A DNA stretch of 64,000 nucleotides, from contig JAEDMP010000002.1 of assembly GCA_016302965.1 (NCBI GenBank), positions 15,839-79,838 on the forward strand. Reading direction: 5' to 3'. Position numbers and translations under genes: made by a program. Below the pieces are notes generated by a model. That model was not told where the DNA came from. It ran no database searches and saw nothing but the letters and a program-made list of their open reading frames with translations. Within the stretch, counting starts at the first letter, position 1. Every line of letters starts with the position of its first letter. Source of the DNA: Bacteroidaceae bacterium. GTDB taxonomy: Bacteria > Bacteroidota > Bacteroidia > Bacteroidales > Bacteroidaceae. Of this stretch, positions 24,036-33,200 are shown piece by piece.

Positions 24036-26885
24036 TTAAAGTTCATTCTTAGCTTTGAGTATCTTGTAAACCTGTACGGCTTTTGACTTGGAGTTGCCGC
24101 CGTCGTAGCGGTCGGAAGAAAGCCAGTTCATGGCCTCTGAGAGCTCGTGTATCACGCAGAACGAAGAGGTCTTGATGGCTGTCGCCTTGGAGGTCTTCTC
24201 GCCGTCAAACCAATAGTCACGTGTCATGAGGTTGCTGTATTTGTCTGATCTGTTGGCATCGATTGTATGTACGGTTCCGTGGGCATCAGTCACCTGCAGT
24301 TTGCCGTCGCCACCGCTCACCTGGTTCACGTAGGCGACACCCACCTCATCGGTCAGCATCGTGGAGTATTTGCCATCGGCCACCACGTTGTCGGCATATA
24401 CCGATACACTCTGGAAGTGATAACGCACAAAGTTGCGGATGATGCCCAGTTGCTCATAGAGCACGGCTTTGCCCACTTCCTGCTCGTCGCTGCCATCGGT
24501 CAGCTGGTTGAGACGCTCGTATTCCGCATCGATCTCCTCGGGGCGGGGCAGTCCGTTGTTGTAGGCTGCATCCATTGCAGTGTTAGAGGGAGCATACAGC
24601 GTATAATTATAGGTGTTGAACATCTTCACGTTCATGTCGAGACAGGCATCGCCGATGGCATTTTTACCTGTGCCGTAGGTGCTGGTGAACACCCGGTAGC
24701 GGTCTTGGGGGCTCACACCGAAATCGTTCGGTTTGTCGCTGATACCCAACCAGTTCATCAGGTCCTCGCTTCCGTCCAGCCACTCACACAGCTCGAAGAA
24801 TTTGCTGAAATGGTCTTGGTGCGTTTCCTTCAGGGTCTTGTAGACGCTGTTGCGGGGAGTCTCGATGATGCGGTCGATACGGAAGGCGACACCGTTGCGC
24901 TCGTCATACATGCCTGTGATGTTCGACATGGGCTGGTTGTTGTCAATCTGGGCACCGCTGCCCACAACTCCTCCGTTGCGTACGTTCGACACCTTGATGG
25001 CACCACCGTTCTTGGTCTTGTAGTAGTTGTTGACGCCAAAGGTCTCACCCGCTTCCAGCACGACGGTATGGCTATTCAGGATGTCGTTGATCTGCGACTT
25101 GTAGGTCTTGACTGTGGAAACCTCAGAGATGAAGTCACCGGGACGGTTGTTGACGATGTCGTATTTGTAGCGCTGAACCTTCAGTTGCCAACGCTTGTAT
25201 TTCTCGTTGTATATATAGTTGAATTTCAAGGCTTCGGGTTCCACCTTGCCGAGCGATGCCGGGTTTACGTACATGTAGTTGGCGAAGGCGGAATCCTCGG
25301 GGATGAAGAAGGCGTAGTTGGCCTGCATGGCGAGCAAGTAATACTTGAAGTCACTACCGGCTTCCGAGCTGGGCTGTTCCACCATCCATTTCATCACCTG
25401 GAGGTCGGGATACCAGGAGGCGGGAGCGAATACCGAGCTGAACTCATCGGGAGCCACCATCTCGTCAATCTTGTAGATGACACCGTTGTTGGCAATCTTC
25501 ACATCATATTGGTTATCCGCCTTTTTGTGGAGATTGTTGAGGCTCACGGCCAGATACTCGCCACCATCGCTGGGCAGGGTAGAGAACTTGCTGGGTACGG
25601 AGCCGGCAAAGGAGCTGTGCTGCAGGTTGCGGATAATCTTCGACAGCACGTCGGGTTTCTTCACATAGAGCGTGTCGAGGTTGTCCTTCAGGTTCTCCTC
25701 TTTGTTGGGCTTGCTGCCATAAATGTCCATGAAGAAGGAACCGGCACCTCCGGGGAGGAAATAGTTCTTGATGGCTTCGTCAGTAGGAACAAACATGGCT
25801 GCGATGTCAGCGATGGAGTTGTCGGTGGTTCCCACCTGTTTCATGCGGTAGGTGTTCCATCCCGGGTCAAACTTCAGCGATGCCTCCACGCGCTGGTTGT
25901 CGGGGCCGTAGGAAAGTGACGCACCTTGGGAGTTGTCGCTGAAGTAACGTTTCTGGAAAATGGAGTCAATCAGTGGCTTGCCGTATTGGATGGCGGCGGC
26001 ATTATACTTATTGGTGGTCGCAGCATCATAGTAGGGGGCGCAGAAATAGTCGAGCATCCTGCTGTAGAGCGAGGTCTCGCTGTCGCGTGCTATCTCCTGT
26101 CCCATGTTGCCCGGAGGCAACAGCACGTTCTCCACCTGGTGGATATATCCGTTCTGGCAGGTCTTGCCGTCGGTGTAAGGCGACTTGGTGATGATGCGGT
26201 TGTTGAATACGTATGCTGCACCGTCGGTGTAGGGCTGTCCGGTCAGGATTTCAAAGTCGCTGCCTTCGCCCACAGTGGTGATGCCATTGTTCACCATATA
26301 CTCACGGGTGAGGTGTACCATCATCGGAGTGGTGTTGTCGCTCACGATGTCGATGCCGTGGTCGTAATACTGCGTCCAGTACTTGTTGCCTTCCGGCATC
26401 TGGGCTTTGCTGTAGAAGTGGGTGATGGAGTCGATAGCGTCGATGGCTGTCTGGTGTTTCATCGCATAGCCACGCATGATACCGTCCGATCCGCTGGTGT
26501 TGGAGAGCATGCTTACCAACATCGCATTGTCAAGCATGGACGAGTAGAGGAGCAGTTTCTTCTGAGATTCGGTGAGCTGTTCATAGGAACTTACTCCCCA
26601 GTCGTTCTGTTTGAAGAAGCGTTCAAACGCTTCGTCGTTGGCCGGGAACACCGTCTTGCTACCTGTTTTGTTCAGCGTCTCCGCATAATCCAAGTCGTTC
26701 ACCAAGCGCAGGTAGTAGTTGAAGGTACCTGTCAAAGCGTTCTGATTCGGATTCTGCAATTCCGCATAAATGCTCGCTCCGAGCCACTCGGGCTTGGAGT
26801 CTGCATCCACCTCCTCGTTCTTGTCAACGCAGGAGGTCATCCATCCCGCCAGGGCGAGACTGACACAGAAATAGAGTTTCTTCAT
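24036..26885 (-). CDS. FAS1 (fasciclin) domain lipoprotein A, multi-domain, 949 residues
   Basis: First gene of the operon. Lipoprotein signal MKKLYFCVSLALAGWMTSC (cysteine at 19), followed by VDKNEEVDAD, an acidic stretch compatible with surface export. At least four diverged FAS1-like units can be seen by the repeated (V/L)-F/Y-x-P-x-(D/N)-x-A motif: TVFPANDEAFERFF, AAMFVPTDEAIKNYF, AFFIPEDSAFANYM and TLYAPSNTAMDAAY, each with a downstream helix and a closing INGVIY-like strand (NNGVIYKIDEMV). FAS1 domains are known in adhesion and matrix binding; a ligand-binding role with SusCD is inferred. The start is the ATG at 26885; the upstream open frame has no signal peptide. Confidence 0.83.
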   Translation of the reverse strand: MKKLYFCVSLALAGWMTSCVDKNEEVDADSKPEWLGASIYAELQNPNQNALTGTFNYYLRLVNDLDYAETLNKTGSKTVFPANDEAFERFFKQNDWGVSSYEQLTESQKKLLLYSSMLDNAMLVSMLSNTSGSDGIMRGYAMKHQTAIDAIDSITHFYSKAQMPEGNKYWTQYYDHGIDIVSDNTTPMMVHLTREYMVNNGITTVGEGSDFEILTGQPYTDGAAYVFNNRIITKSPYTDGKTCQNGYIHQVENVLLPPGNMGQEIARDSETSLYSRMLDYFCAPYYDAATTNKYNAAAIQYGKPLIDSIFQKRYFSDNSQGASLSYGPDNQRVEASLKFDPGWNTYRMKQVGTTDNSIADIAAMFVPTDEAIKNYFLPGGAGSFFMDIYGSKPNKEENLKDNLDTLYVKKPDVLSKIIRNLQHSSFAGSVPSKFSTLPSDGGEYLAVSLNNLHKKADNQYDVKIANNGVIYKIDEMVAPDEFSSVFAPASWYPDLQVMKWMVEQPSSEAGSDFKYYLLAMQANYAFFIPEDSAFANYMYVNPASLGKVEPEALKFNYIYNEKYKRWQLKVQRYKYDIVNNRPGDFISEVSTVKTYKSQINDILNSHTVVLEAGETFGVNNYYKTKNGGAIKVSNVRNGGVVGSGAQIDNNQPMSNITGMYDERNGVAFRIDRIIETPRNSVYKTLKETHQDHFSKFFELCEWLDGSEDLMNWLGISDKPNDFGVSPQDRYRVFTSTYGTGKNAIGDACLDMNVKMFNTYNYTLYAPSNTAMDAAYNNGLPRPEEIDAEYERLNQLTDGSDEQEVGKAVLYEQLGIIRNFVRYHFQSVSVYADNVVADGKYSTMLTDEVGVAYVNQVSGGDGKLQVTDAHGTVHTIDANRSDKYSNLMTRDYWFDGEKTSKATAIKTSSFCVIHELSEAMNWLSSDRYDGGNSKSKAVQVYKILKAKNEL

Positions 26886-26953
26886 AGTCCTTGTTAATAT
26901 ATATATATTGTTAATTTGTTTTGAGCAGCAATAAGACATACGTTTTCAAATTG

Positions 26954-26985
26954 CAAAATAACAAAAAATTATGCAAATAGCCAAA
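26954..26985 (-). promoter_or_regulatory. Candidate promoter of the SusCD-FAS1 operon
   Basis: Minus-strand TTTG (26982-26985), 20-nt spacer, TTATTTTG (26954-26961), one mismatch from TAnnTTTG. It lies 69 nt before the FAS1-A start. No operator or riboswitch recognised; an AT run of alternating TA follows the box. Confidence 0.5.
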
Positions 26986-27065
26986 CAAACCTTCAATATA
27001 GTTTGAGAAAAAGGCTATATTTTTTGAGATTATATCGATAAGACCCCCTATCTGTTCGATATTAG

Positions 27066-27103
27066 CAAAAAGAAAGGCGGCGTGTATGAACTACACGCCG
27101 CCT
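27066..27103 (-). terminator. Intrinsic terminator of the 981-residue protein gene
   Basis: 12-bp perfect stem (27092-27103 with 27075-27086), 5-nt loop, then TTTCTTTTTG on the minus strand. It lies 25 nt past the stop at 27128 and separates this gene from the FAS1 operon. Confidence 0.92.
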
Positions 27104-27127
27104 GACAGGAGAAAGTATCTGTTTGGT

Positions 27128-30073
27128 TTATTTAACCACGTACTTCTTACCATTGAAGAGGTAGATGCCCTTGCTCAGTGAGTTGAGGCTGTTCAGGTCG
27201 TTGGCTACACGCACACCGGCGAGGTTGTAAACACCGTCTGCGATATGGGCCTTGACGGTATCCATCGATACATTGTCGATGCCTGTGCTGGCTTCCAGTC
27301 TCTCTGTTACACGATCGGCCAGATCCATCACATAGATGACAGCGTTGCTGGCACGAGTGAACTCCTGGGCGTTGGTGAGGCTGCCGGCAAGCAGTTTCTC
27401 AGCGTCAGCCAGACGGCGGTTCAGACGAGACAAGGCATTGATCACGCCCTGGTTTTCGCTGGTGGCGGCGCTTGCAGCAACGGCCTTGGCCTCGGCTACA
27501 TTCTCTGCCATAGTAGCCTTGATGTCAGCATAAGCCTTGGCGGCATTGCCGAGGTAGAGCACCTCGTTGTCGCCGAAGCCGTAGATATTGGAACCGGCTC
27601 CGTCTACCTGACCGTAGGTGTACATACCCAGTTCGAAGGTGCCCTGGGTGTCGTCGCTCTTCTCTGCGTAAATCACATACGAACCTGCTTCATAGCCGTA
27701 GTCCTGCTGGCCGTTCCAGTCGCTCTTGCTGTAAGAGTAGTTGTACTCAATCAGACGGCTGTGAACAGGAACAGAGTCTTCTGCGCCAAGCGGACCGAAG
27801 ATGAGGTGAACCTTGTTCTTGTCGCATACGAAGATGGTGTCGGCAACGATACCGTTCTCTTCGTCAGCCTCGATGATCTCAGCCTGACCATAGTCATTGC
27901 CGGGAATCACGTTCATGGCGTGGGCGTTGGCCACGTAAGCATAAAGACCCTTGTGGGTGAGTTCCACATCCTGTACGAGCTTGCTCTGGGGAGATACGGT
28001 GTAGCCACGGCCTACAGCGAGGCAGAGACCATTATCGTAGCTGTCGTTTGCGCTCTTCTTGAAGTTCTCCTTGCCGGCAACGGTTTCGGTGAAGGTCCAG
28101 CCAGAGGTGGTACCGGTAGCGAAGTCACCGTTCTTGATGGCGATGCTGGTGGGGTTATCTACGCTGGCAGTGGTGAGCAGATAAGCGGTTTGGGCAGCCT
28201 GCAGGGCAGCCAGTTTCTCGTTGTACTTGGCAATCTCCTCCTGGATGGCAGCATCATCTTCGAGGGTAGCGTAAGTGGCGATGAGGGCCTTGGCCTCGCT
28301 GATGGCCTGCTCGTAAGCAGCCTTCAGGGCAGCGTCACCATTGGCATTGAAAGGATCAGCCAGTTTCTCTTCGGCATCTGCCACAGCGTCTACGAGGTTG
28401 AAGTAGGGCTGGCAGTAGCCGTAGAGGTTCTGCATACCCTTGCGTACGATGTTCATGTAGTCCTTCAGAGTGGTGGGATATTCGGCATCGGTGTCATCAT
28501 CCACGCTCACTTCCTTGCCGTTCTCGTCCACCTTGCTGAGCGAAGCGATATATTCAGCCTCACCCTTGGCGGTAGAGTCGTTCATCTGGGCCATACCCCA
28601 CTTGTAGATGTCACCCATGGTGGCTACTACCTTGGCGGAGTCGATCATCACCTTGAGTGCGTTCTGAGCCTCGGCGATATCCTTAACCAGATTGATGTGG
28701 GCCATCTGAGCCTCAGAGAGACCTACCCGGCGAACACGGAGGTTGCTGAGAACGATGTAACCACCGCGGTTGTTGCCTACTTCCTCTTCGGGAATGGTGT
28801 AGTCGAAACCGAACTTCACGTTGCCTTCCACACCGGCCTGGTCTTCGGGAATCTCGAAGAAGATGATGTAGCGCTTATTGCGACGGGTGTCCAGAACACC
28901 GAGGTCGATGGTCTGGTCGTTACCGAAGATGGTGCAGCCCTTCACCTCGCAGTTCCGGTCGGGATCATACTGAGATTTAGTTCCCTTCAGCATGTAGTAG
29001 CCCATCACATCAAGGTACATGAAATATTTACCGGGATCCCAAGTCTTGGTAACCATAGCGTTACCATTGGGAAGGTCATATCCGCGTCCTATTTCAAGGC
29101 TGAGGCTTTCGCGCAAGCTCTCACGCACGGCAGCATCATTGCTGTTGCAGTGGAACCAGCGGCCAGAGGTCAGCACCCAGTCGTTCTTGGAGTTCAGTTT
29201 CTGACCCTTATTGGCATCAGCATTCCAGTGCTTGAAGTTGTCCATCATGCTGGCAGAGTTGTTCTCGAAGAAGGCATCGATGCTCTCGTCAATCATGTCG
29301 AGATATGCGGTCATGGCATCGATGTCATCGGGATCGTCGCCTGCCTCACCGGTAAATGCGCTGTAGATTTCCTCCAGTTCGCCCTTGAAGTCATCTACGC
29401 CGTTATCCAACCAGCCCTTGGCGAGAATGCTCTCCACGTAATCCTTCTTGGCCTGCAGCAGACGGTCGTCGAACACCTGGTCTACCTTGTTGATAGAAAT
29501 GTTGGCGATGCGGGTACCGGCAGCCAAGCGGTCGATATACATCACGAAGAAGTCACCCTGGTTCAGGTTGACAGTGTCGCTCACCATGGTCCACTCGCTG
29601 GTGAATGCGGCGTTGTCAGCTACGATGCGGGTGTTGGAGGTGTAGGTACCTTCCTGGTTCACGTAGAAACCAACATAGTTGGCGCTTCCGGCAGTGTTGG
29701 AGGTGTTGCCGGCTGCTGTTCCGAGAATGTAATAAGAGTAAACATAGAGACCGGAACCGCCGAGTTCATCGGCTGTCCAGATGCGTGCCAGCACGCTACC
29801 AGCAGCATCGCTCACGGCCTCGGCTGCTGTCTCCTGGTTGGGGCCTACGCCATTCACGAGAGCCCACGCGTCGGTAGCAGGTTCTCCCGCTGTCTCGTCA
29901 GAACCATTGGTCCAACCGGCAAACTGATTGGTGAAGTCACCATTGGTCACCACATTGTCAGTGGTGGTCTTGTACTTGGCATCCGGTGTGTAGATGTATT
30001 CGTCGCTGTTGTAAGCCGACGCAGACATCACTCCCATGACTGCCAAGAACTGGAAAAGTAATCTTTTCTTCAT
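27128..30073 (-). CDS. Large secreted modular protein with type IX-like C-terminal signal
   Basis: 981 residues with a Sec signal (MKKRLLFQFLAVMGVMSASA). Three times, a beta-sandwich-like segment alternates with a helical segment: VVTNGDFTNQFAGWTNG (near 40), a middle unit with SGRWFHCNSNDAAVRESL (near 310), and IAIKNGDFATGTTSGWTF (near 670). The helical linkers are A/E/K rich, for example LKAAYEQAISEAKALIATYAT, like FIVAR-type spacers. The end, DGVYNLAGVRV...KGIYLFNGKKYVVK, resembles type IX sorting domains of Prevotella-like secreted proteins. The N-GDF-x-GW pattern is common in carbohydrate-binding jelly rolls, so glycan binding is plausible but unproven. No catalytic motif seen. Confidence 0.7.
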   Translation of the reverse strand: MKKRLLFQFLAVMGVMSASAYNSDEYIYTPDAKYKTTTDNVVTNGDFTNQFAGWTNGSDETAGEPATDAWALVNGVGPNQETAAEAVSDAAGSVLARIWTADELGGSGLYVYSYYILGTAAGNTSNTAGSANYVGFYVNQEGTYTSNTRIVADNAAFTSEWTMVSDTVNLNQGDFFVMYIDRLAAGTRIANISINKVDQVFDDRLLQAKKDYVESILAKGWLDNGVDDFKGELEEIYSAFTGEAGDDPDDIDAMTAYLDMIDESIDAFFENNSASMMDNFKHWNADANKGQKLNSKNDWVLTSGRWFHCNSNDAAVRESLRESLSLEIGRGYDLPNGNAMVTKTWDPGKYFMYLDVMGYYMLKGTKSQYDPDRNCEVKGCTIFGNDQTIDLGVLDTRRNKRYIIFFEIPEDQAGVEGNVKFGFDYTIPEEEVGNNRGGYIVLSNLRVRRVGLSEAQMAHINLVKDIAEAQNALKVMIDSAKVVATMGDIYKWGMAQMNDSTAKGEAEYIASLSKVDENGKEVSVDDDTDAEYPTTLKDYMNIVRKGMQNLYGYCQPYFNLVDAVADAEEKLADPFNANGDAALKAAYEQAISEAKALIATYATLEDDAAIQEEIAKYNEKLAALQAAQTAYLLTTASVDNPTSIAIKNGDFATGTTSGWTFTETVAGKENFKKSANDSYDNGLCLAVGRGYTVSPQSKLVQDVELTHKGLYAYVANAHAMNVIPGNDYGQAEIIEADEENGIVADTIFVCDKNKVHLIFGPLGAEDSVPVHSRLIEYNYSYSKSDWNGQQDYGYEAGSYVIYAEKSDDTQGTFELGMYTYGQVDGAGSNIYGFGDNEVLYLGNAAKAYADIKATMAENVAEAKAVAASAATSENQGVINALSRLNRRLADAEKLLAGSLTNAQEFTRASNAVIYVMDLADRVTERLEASTGIDNVSMDTVKAHIADGVYNLAGVRVANDLNSLNSLSKGIYLFNGKKYVVK

Positions 30074-30124
30074 GTTCTTATTGTTTTAAATTAGTGAATG
30101 TATAGTTTGCACAATATAGTGCTG

Positions 30125-30132
30125 CAAAGGTA
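30125..30132 (-). promoter_or_regulatory. Promoter -7 element of the 981-residue protein gene
   Basis: Minus-strand TACCTTTG, an exact match, 51 nt before the ATG at 30073. No clear -33 box. Confidence 0.65.
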
Positions 30133-30188
30133 CGTTAAAGGGAATAATCCCGCCCCCAATTTTTGATATTTTAACCTTGAAAATTGGA

Positions 30189-30211
30189 AGCGGGATTGGT
30201 TAATGCCCGCT
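30189..30211 (-). terminator. Possible terminator after the PL11-like gene
   Basis: Minus strand AGCGGG ... CCCGCT, 6-bp stem with an 11-nt loop, followed by a weak T run (TCCAATTTTC). It lies 31 nt past the stop at 30243. Confidence 0.4.
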
Positions 30212-30242
30212 CACGTCAGTCTGTTGGCTGTCAGCAGGGCTG

Positions 30243-33200
30243 TTACTTGCGGATTGTCACCTTTCTCACCTCGGTCTGATGGTCGGCACGCATCTTCACG
30301 AGATAGGTGCTGCTTCTCAGTTGGGCAGAGAGTCGCTGGGTGATGTCGCTCTTGCGTGCGGTGAAGGTCTGGAGCTTCTGTCCCGTGAGCGAGTATACTT
30401 CGCAAACCACCTCTTGGCTGTCGCCAATCTGCTGGATGCCGTCGGTAGCCGTAATCTTCAGCACACCCTCTTTGGTGAGCAGTTCAGAGTCGTCCCAGGC
30501 GAAGCCTGCGGGGAGTTCGGGCAGGCTTACCTTCGGAGTGCCGCTGAACGAGGCCGAGGCGGTCCACAGCGTGTAGGACGTTCCGGCCTTGGGTTCGAAG
30601 TCGTCGGTCAGACTCACCTTCACCGTACCGTTCAGGGTGATGTATTTCGTCTGCATCTGCGAGTTCTTGCTGTTGCTGATGAGGAAGTCGGCGGTGGCTC
30701 CGGCTGCCACGCTGGCCAGTCCGTTCACCTTGATGGTGCCGGGATTGGTCTCACTGTAGAGTGAGCGAGGAGCGAGGGTGCCTCCTGAGGCCACCGATAC
30801 CGAACTGAGCAGTCCCTGACCCATCACCTTGCCGCTGCCGTTCACGGTCAGCTGGTTGGTGCCGATGACGAGGTCGGCCAGCGACGACTGGTTGAAGGTG
30901 AGCGTACCTGCTTTGATTTCCAGGGCGGCCTTGATGCGTCCGAGGTTCAGCAGTTTCATCGTTCCTTCACCCCTTTTCACAATCTTCGAGTTGCTGTAGG
31001 CGGTGAATATCAGGTCTTCGTTGTCGTCACCGATATAGTAGGTGCCTGTACCGGCCAGCGTTCCCGTGCCCTGTACCTTGCCGATGGTCACTGCATTGCC
31101 GTTGTTGTTGAAGGTCACGTCGGCATTCAGTTTCAGGGTTGCCTTGGGCAGACCGTAGGCATTGTTGAAGTCGAATGAGGGGTCGTAGCTGCCACGCTTC
31201 TGGTAACCGGGGATGAGGGTGCCCTCGAATCCGCTCCAGTCACCCTTGAAGTAGTTGCGCACACCGGCGGCATTCACGGTGAAGGTTCCCTTGCCCGTGA
31301 GTTTTCCCGTGTAGTCGCAGCGCGGGTCGCAAATGAGGGTTCCCGTCTTTCCTTCCTCCACCACGAAGTTGGCCTTGTTGGTGTTGCCGGGCATTCCTTC
31401 CGAGTTGCTGTCGCTCAGGGTTCCTCCCTCGAAGGCCACGGTGACAGGCAACTGGTTATAGCCGCCGTCGATGATGTCGGTGACGGTTCCCTGCTTGATG
31501 ACGAGTTTCGAAACCGTGTTGTTGCTGCCGAGTGCCAGCGTGCCGGCTCCCGTCTTGGTGAGTACGCGGTTGGAGCCGCTCTGCTTGATGCCTGTGTTCA
31601 TGGTGAGGGTCTTGCCCGTAGCCACTTCGATGGTGGCGCCACCCTCGCCTACGGTGATGGTCTGCGAGGTGGTGACATTGTCGGAGATACCCAGTACGGC
31701 ATTGTTGGTGATGTTGATCTTGGCGGCTGTTCCGCCGAGTGCTCCGTAGTCCTGGCCGATGCTGTTGGCGAGGGTCTTCACATAGAGCTTGCCGTTGGTG
31801 ATGTCGGTCACGGCAAAGCGGTTGTCGTTGTTGATGTTCACCTTGCCCGTACCCTTGATGGCGAGGGTGGCATTGCCCACGATGCTGTCACCGTTCAGGT
31901 AGTAGGTCTTGGAGTTGTTGTTGAAGACCACGCTGGAGGGGGCTACCTTGCCACTGATGGTGACGAGTGTCGACGAGGCGTTGTCGTCGAAGATGACGGC
32001 ATCACCGGGCACGAAGGCACGCTTGTCTCCGCTCTCTACCGATTCGAAGTTGGCCGTTACGTCCACATCCCATTTGCTGTCCGACTCTCCGGTCCATACG
32101 ACGGCACCGGCCTGATAGGTGGTCAAGGTGACATAGAGTTTGCCGTTCTCATGTGAGAGGGCGCATTTCATGTTGTTGACTCCCTCGATGAGGATGTCGT
32201 CTAAACTGCCTTTGATATCCTTCACCTCGCCGAGCAGATATTTTCCCTCGCCGTTGGCATCGGTATCGTTGGCATTCATCAGATTCAGTCTGAAGACGGG
32301 GGTAGCGTAGGCGGGGCCGTATTTCCAGTTCTTCTTCTCCACCTGGATGACCGTGGCGTTCACGGCATCGGCCTGACGGGTGGCGGCATCGAGGTCGAAA
32401 GCCACCACGGCACCGAAGTTGAGGATGAGCGAGTCGGTCGCCAACTGTCCGATGGTTCCGTCGTTGCCGGGCAGGATGGTTGCGTTATAGTCGGCCTGGA
32501 TGCCTTTCTTGAAGGTGCCGCCCTCGGTGATGAGTGTCGTGTGTCTGTTCAGCCATACGCGGCTGTTCTCGATGGTTCCGTTGCTCACCAATGTACCGGC
32601 CCATACGTCGGTGTTGCCCGTATAGGTATGGTTGGCGGCGGGCATGATGAGGGTACCGTCGCCCTGCTTCACCAGTCGCATCTCACCCGTGAGCGCACCG
32701 CCGGTGAGCGTATGGGTATAGGTGACGGTGGTGATGTTGCTGCTGTTGCCGCTGCCCTGGGTCCATGAGGGGGCATAGTCGGTGAGGATATAGGGGGCGG
32801 CTCCGTCGGCCACGGTCACGTTCATGTCATTGGTTTCGCTGAGCAACAGGTGCTGGCCGTTGCCCTCGCTTCCGATGGTCCCGTTGTTGGCCACTTCCAC
32901 GCGACCCGTGTTGATGAGGGGTGGGGGAGCGATGGTGATGCCTTCCAGTTCGCCGAGGAAATAGCTCACGTGGGGAGGCTGGTTATATCCGTTCATCTGC
33001 CAGACGATGGCATTGCGGTACTGGTGGTCATGCCACAGGGTATAGTTGCGCCATGTGGTGGGAGTGGTGGTGGTATAGATGCGGATGTTGTTGTCTTCGG
33101 TGCGCATCACCACCTCCTCGCGCCAGTCGCCGAAGAGGTCGGCCTGCAGACAGGGCGTTGCCTTGGTGTGGTTGTTGGTCAGCGAACCCGTGAGGTTGGC

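Noticed and set aside
24267..25919. 550-codon plus-strand frame
   Set aside because: Antisense shadow of FAS1-A; no motif and no plausible translation start context.
27245..30061. 938-codon open frame on the plus strand
   Set aside because: Exact antisense of the 981-residue secreted protein. It has no signal peptide, family motif or promoter. Long antisense frames arise from the codon usage of the real gene.
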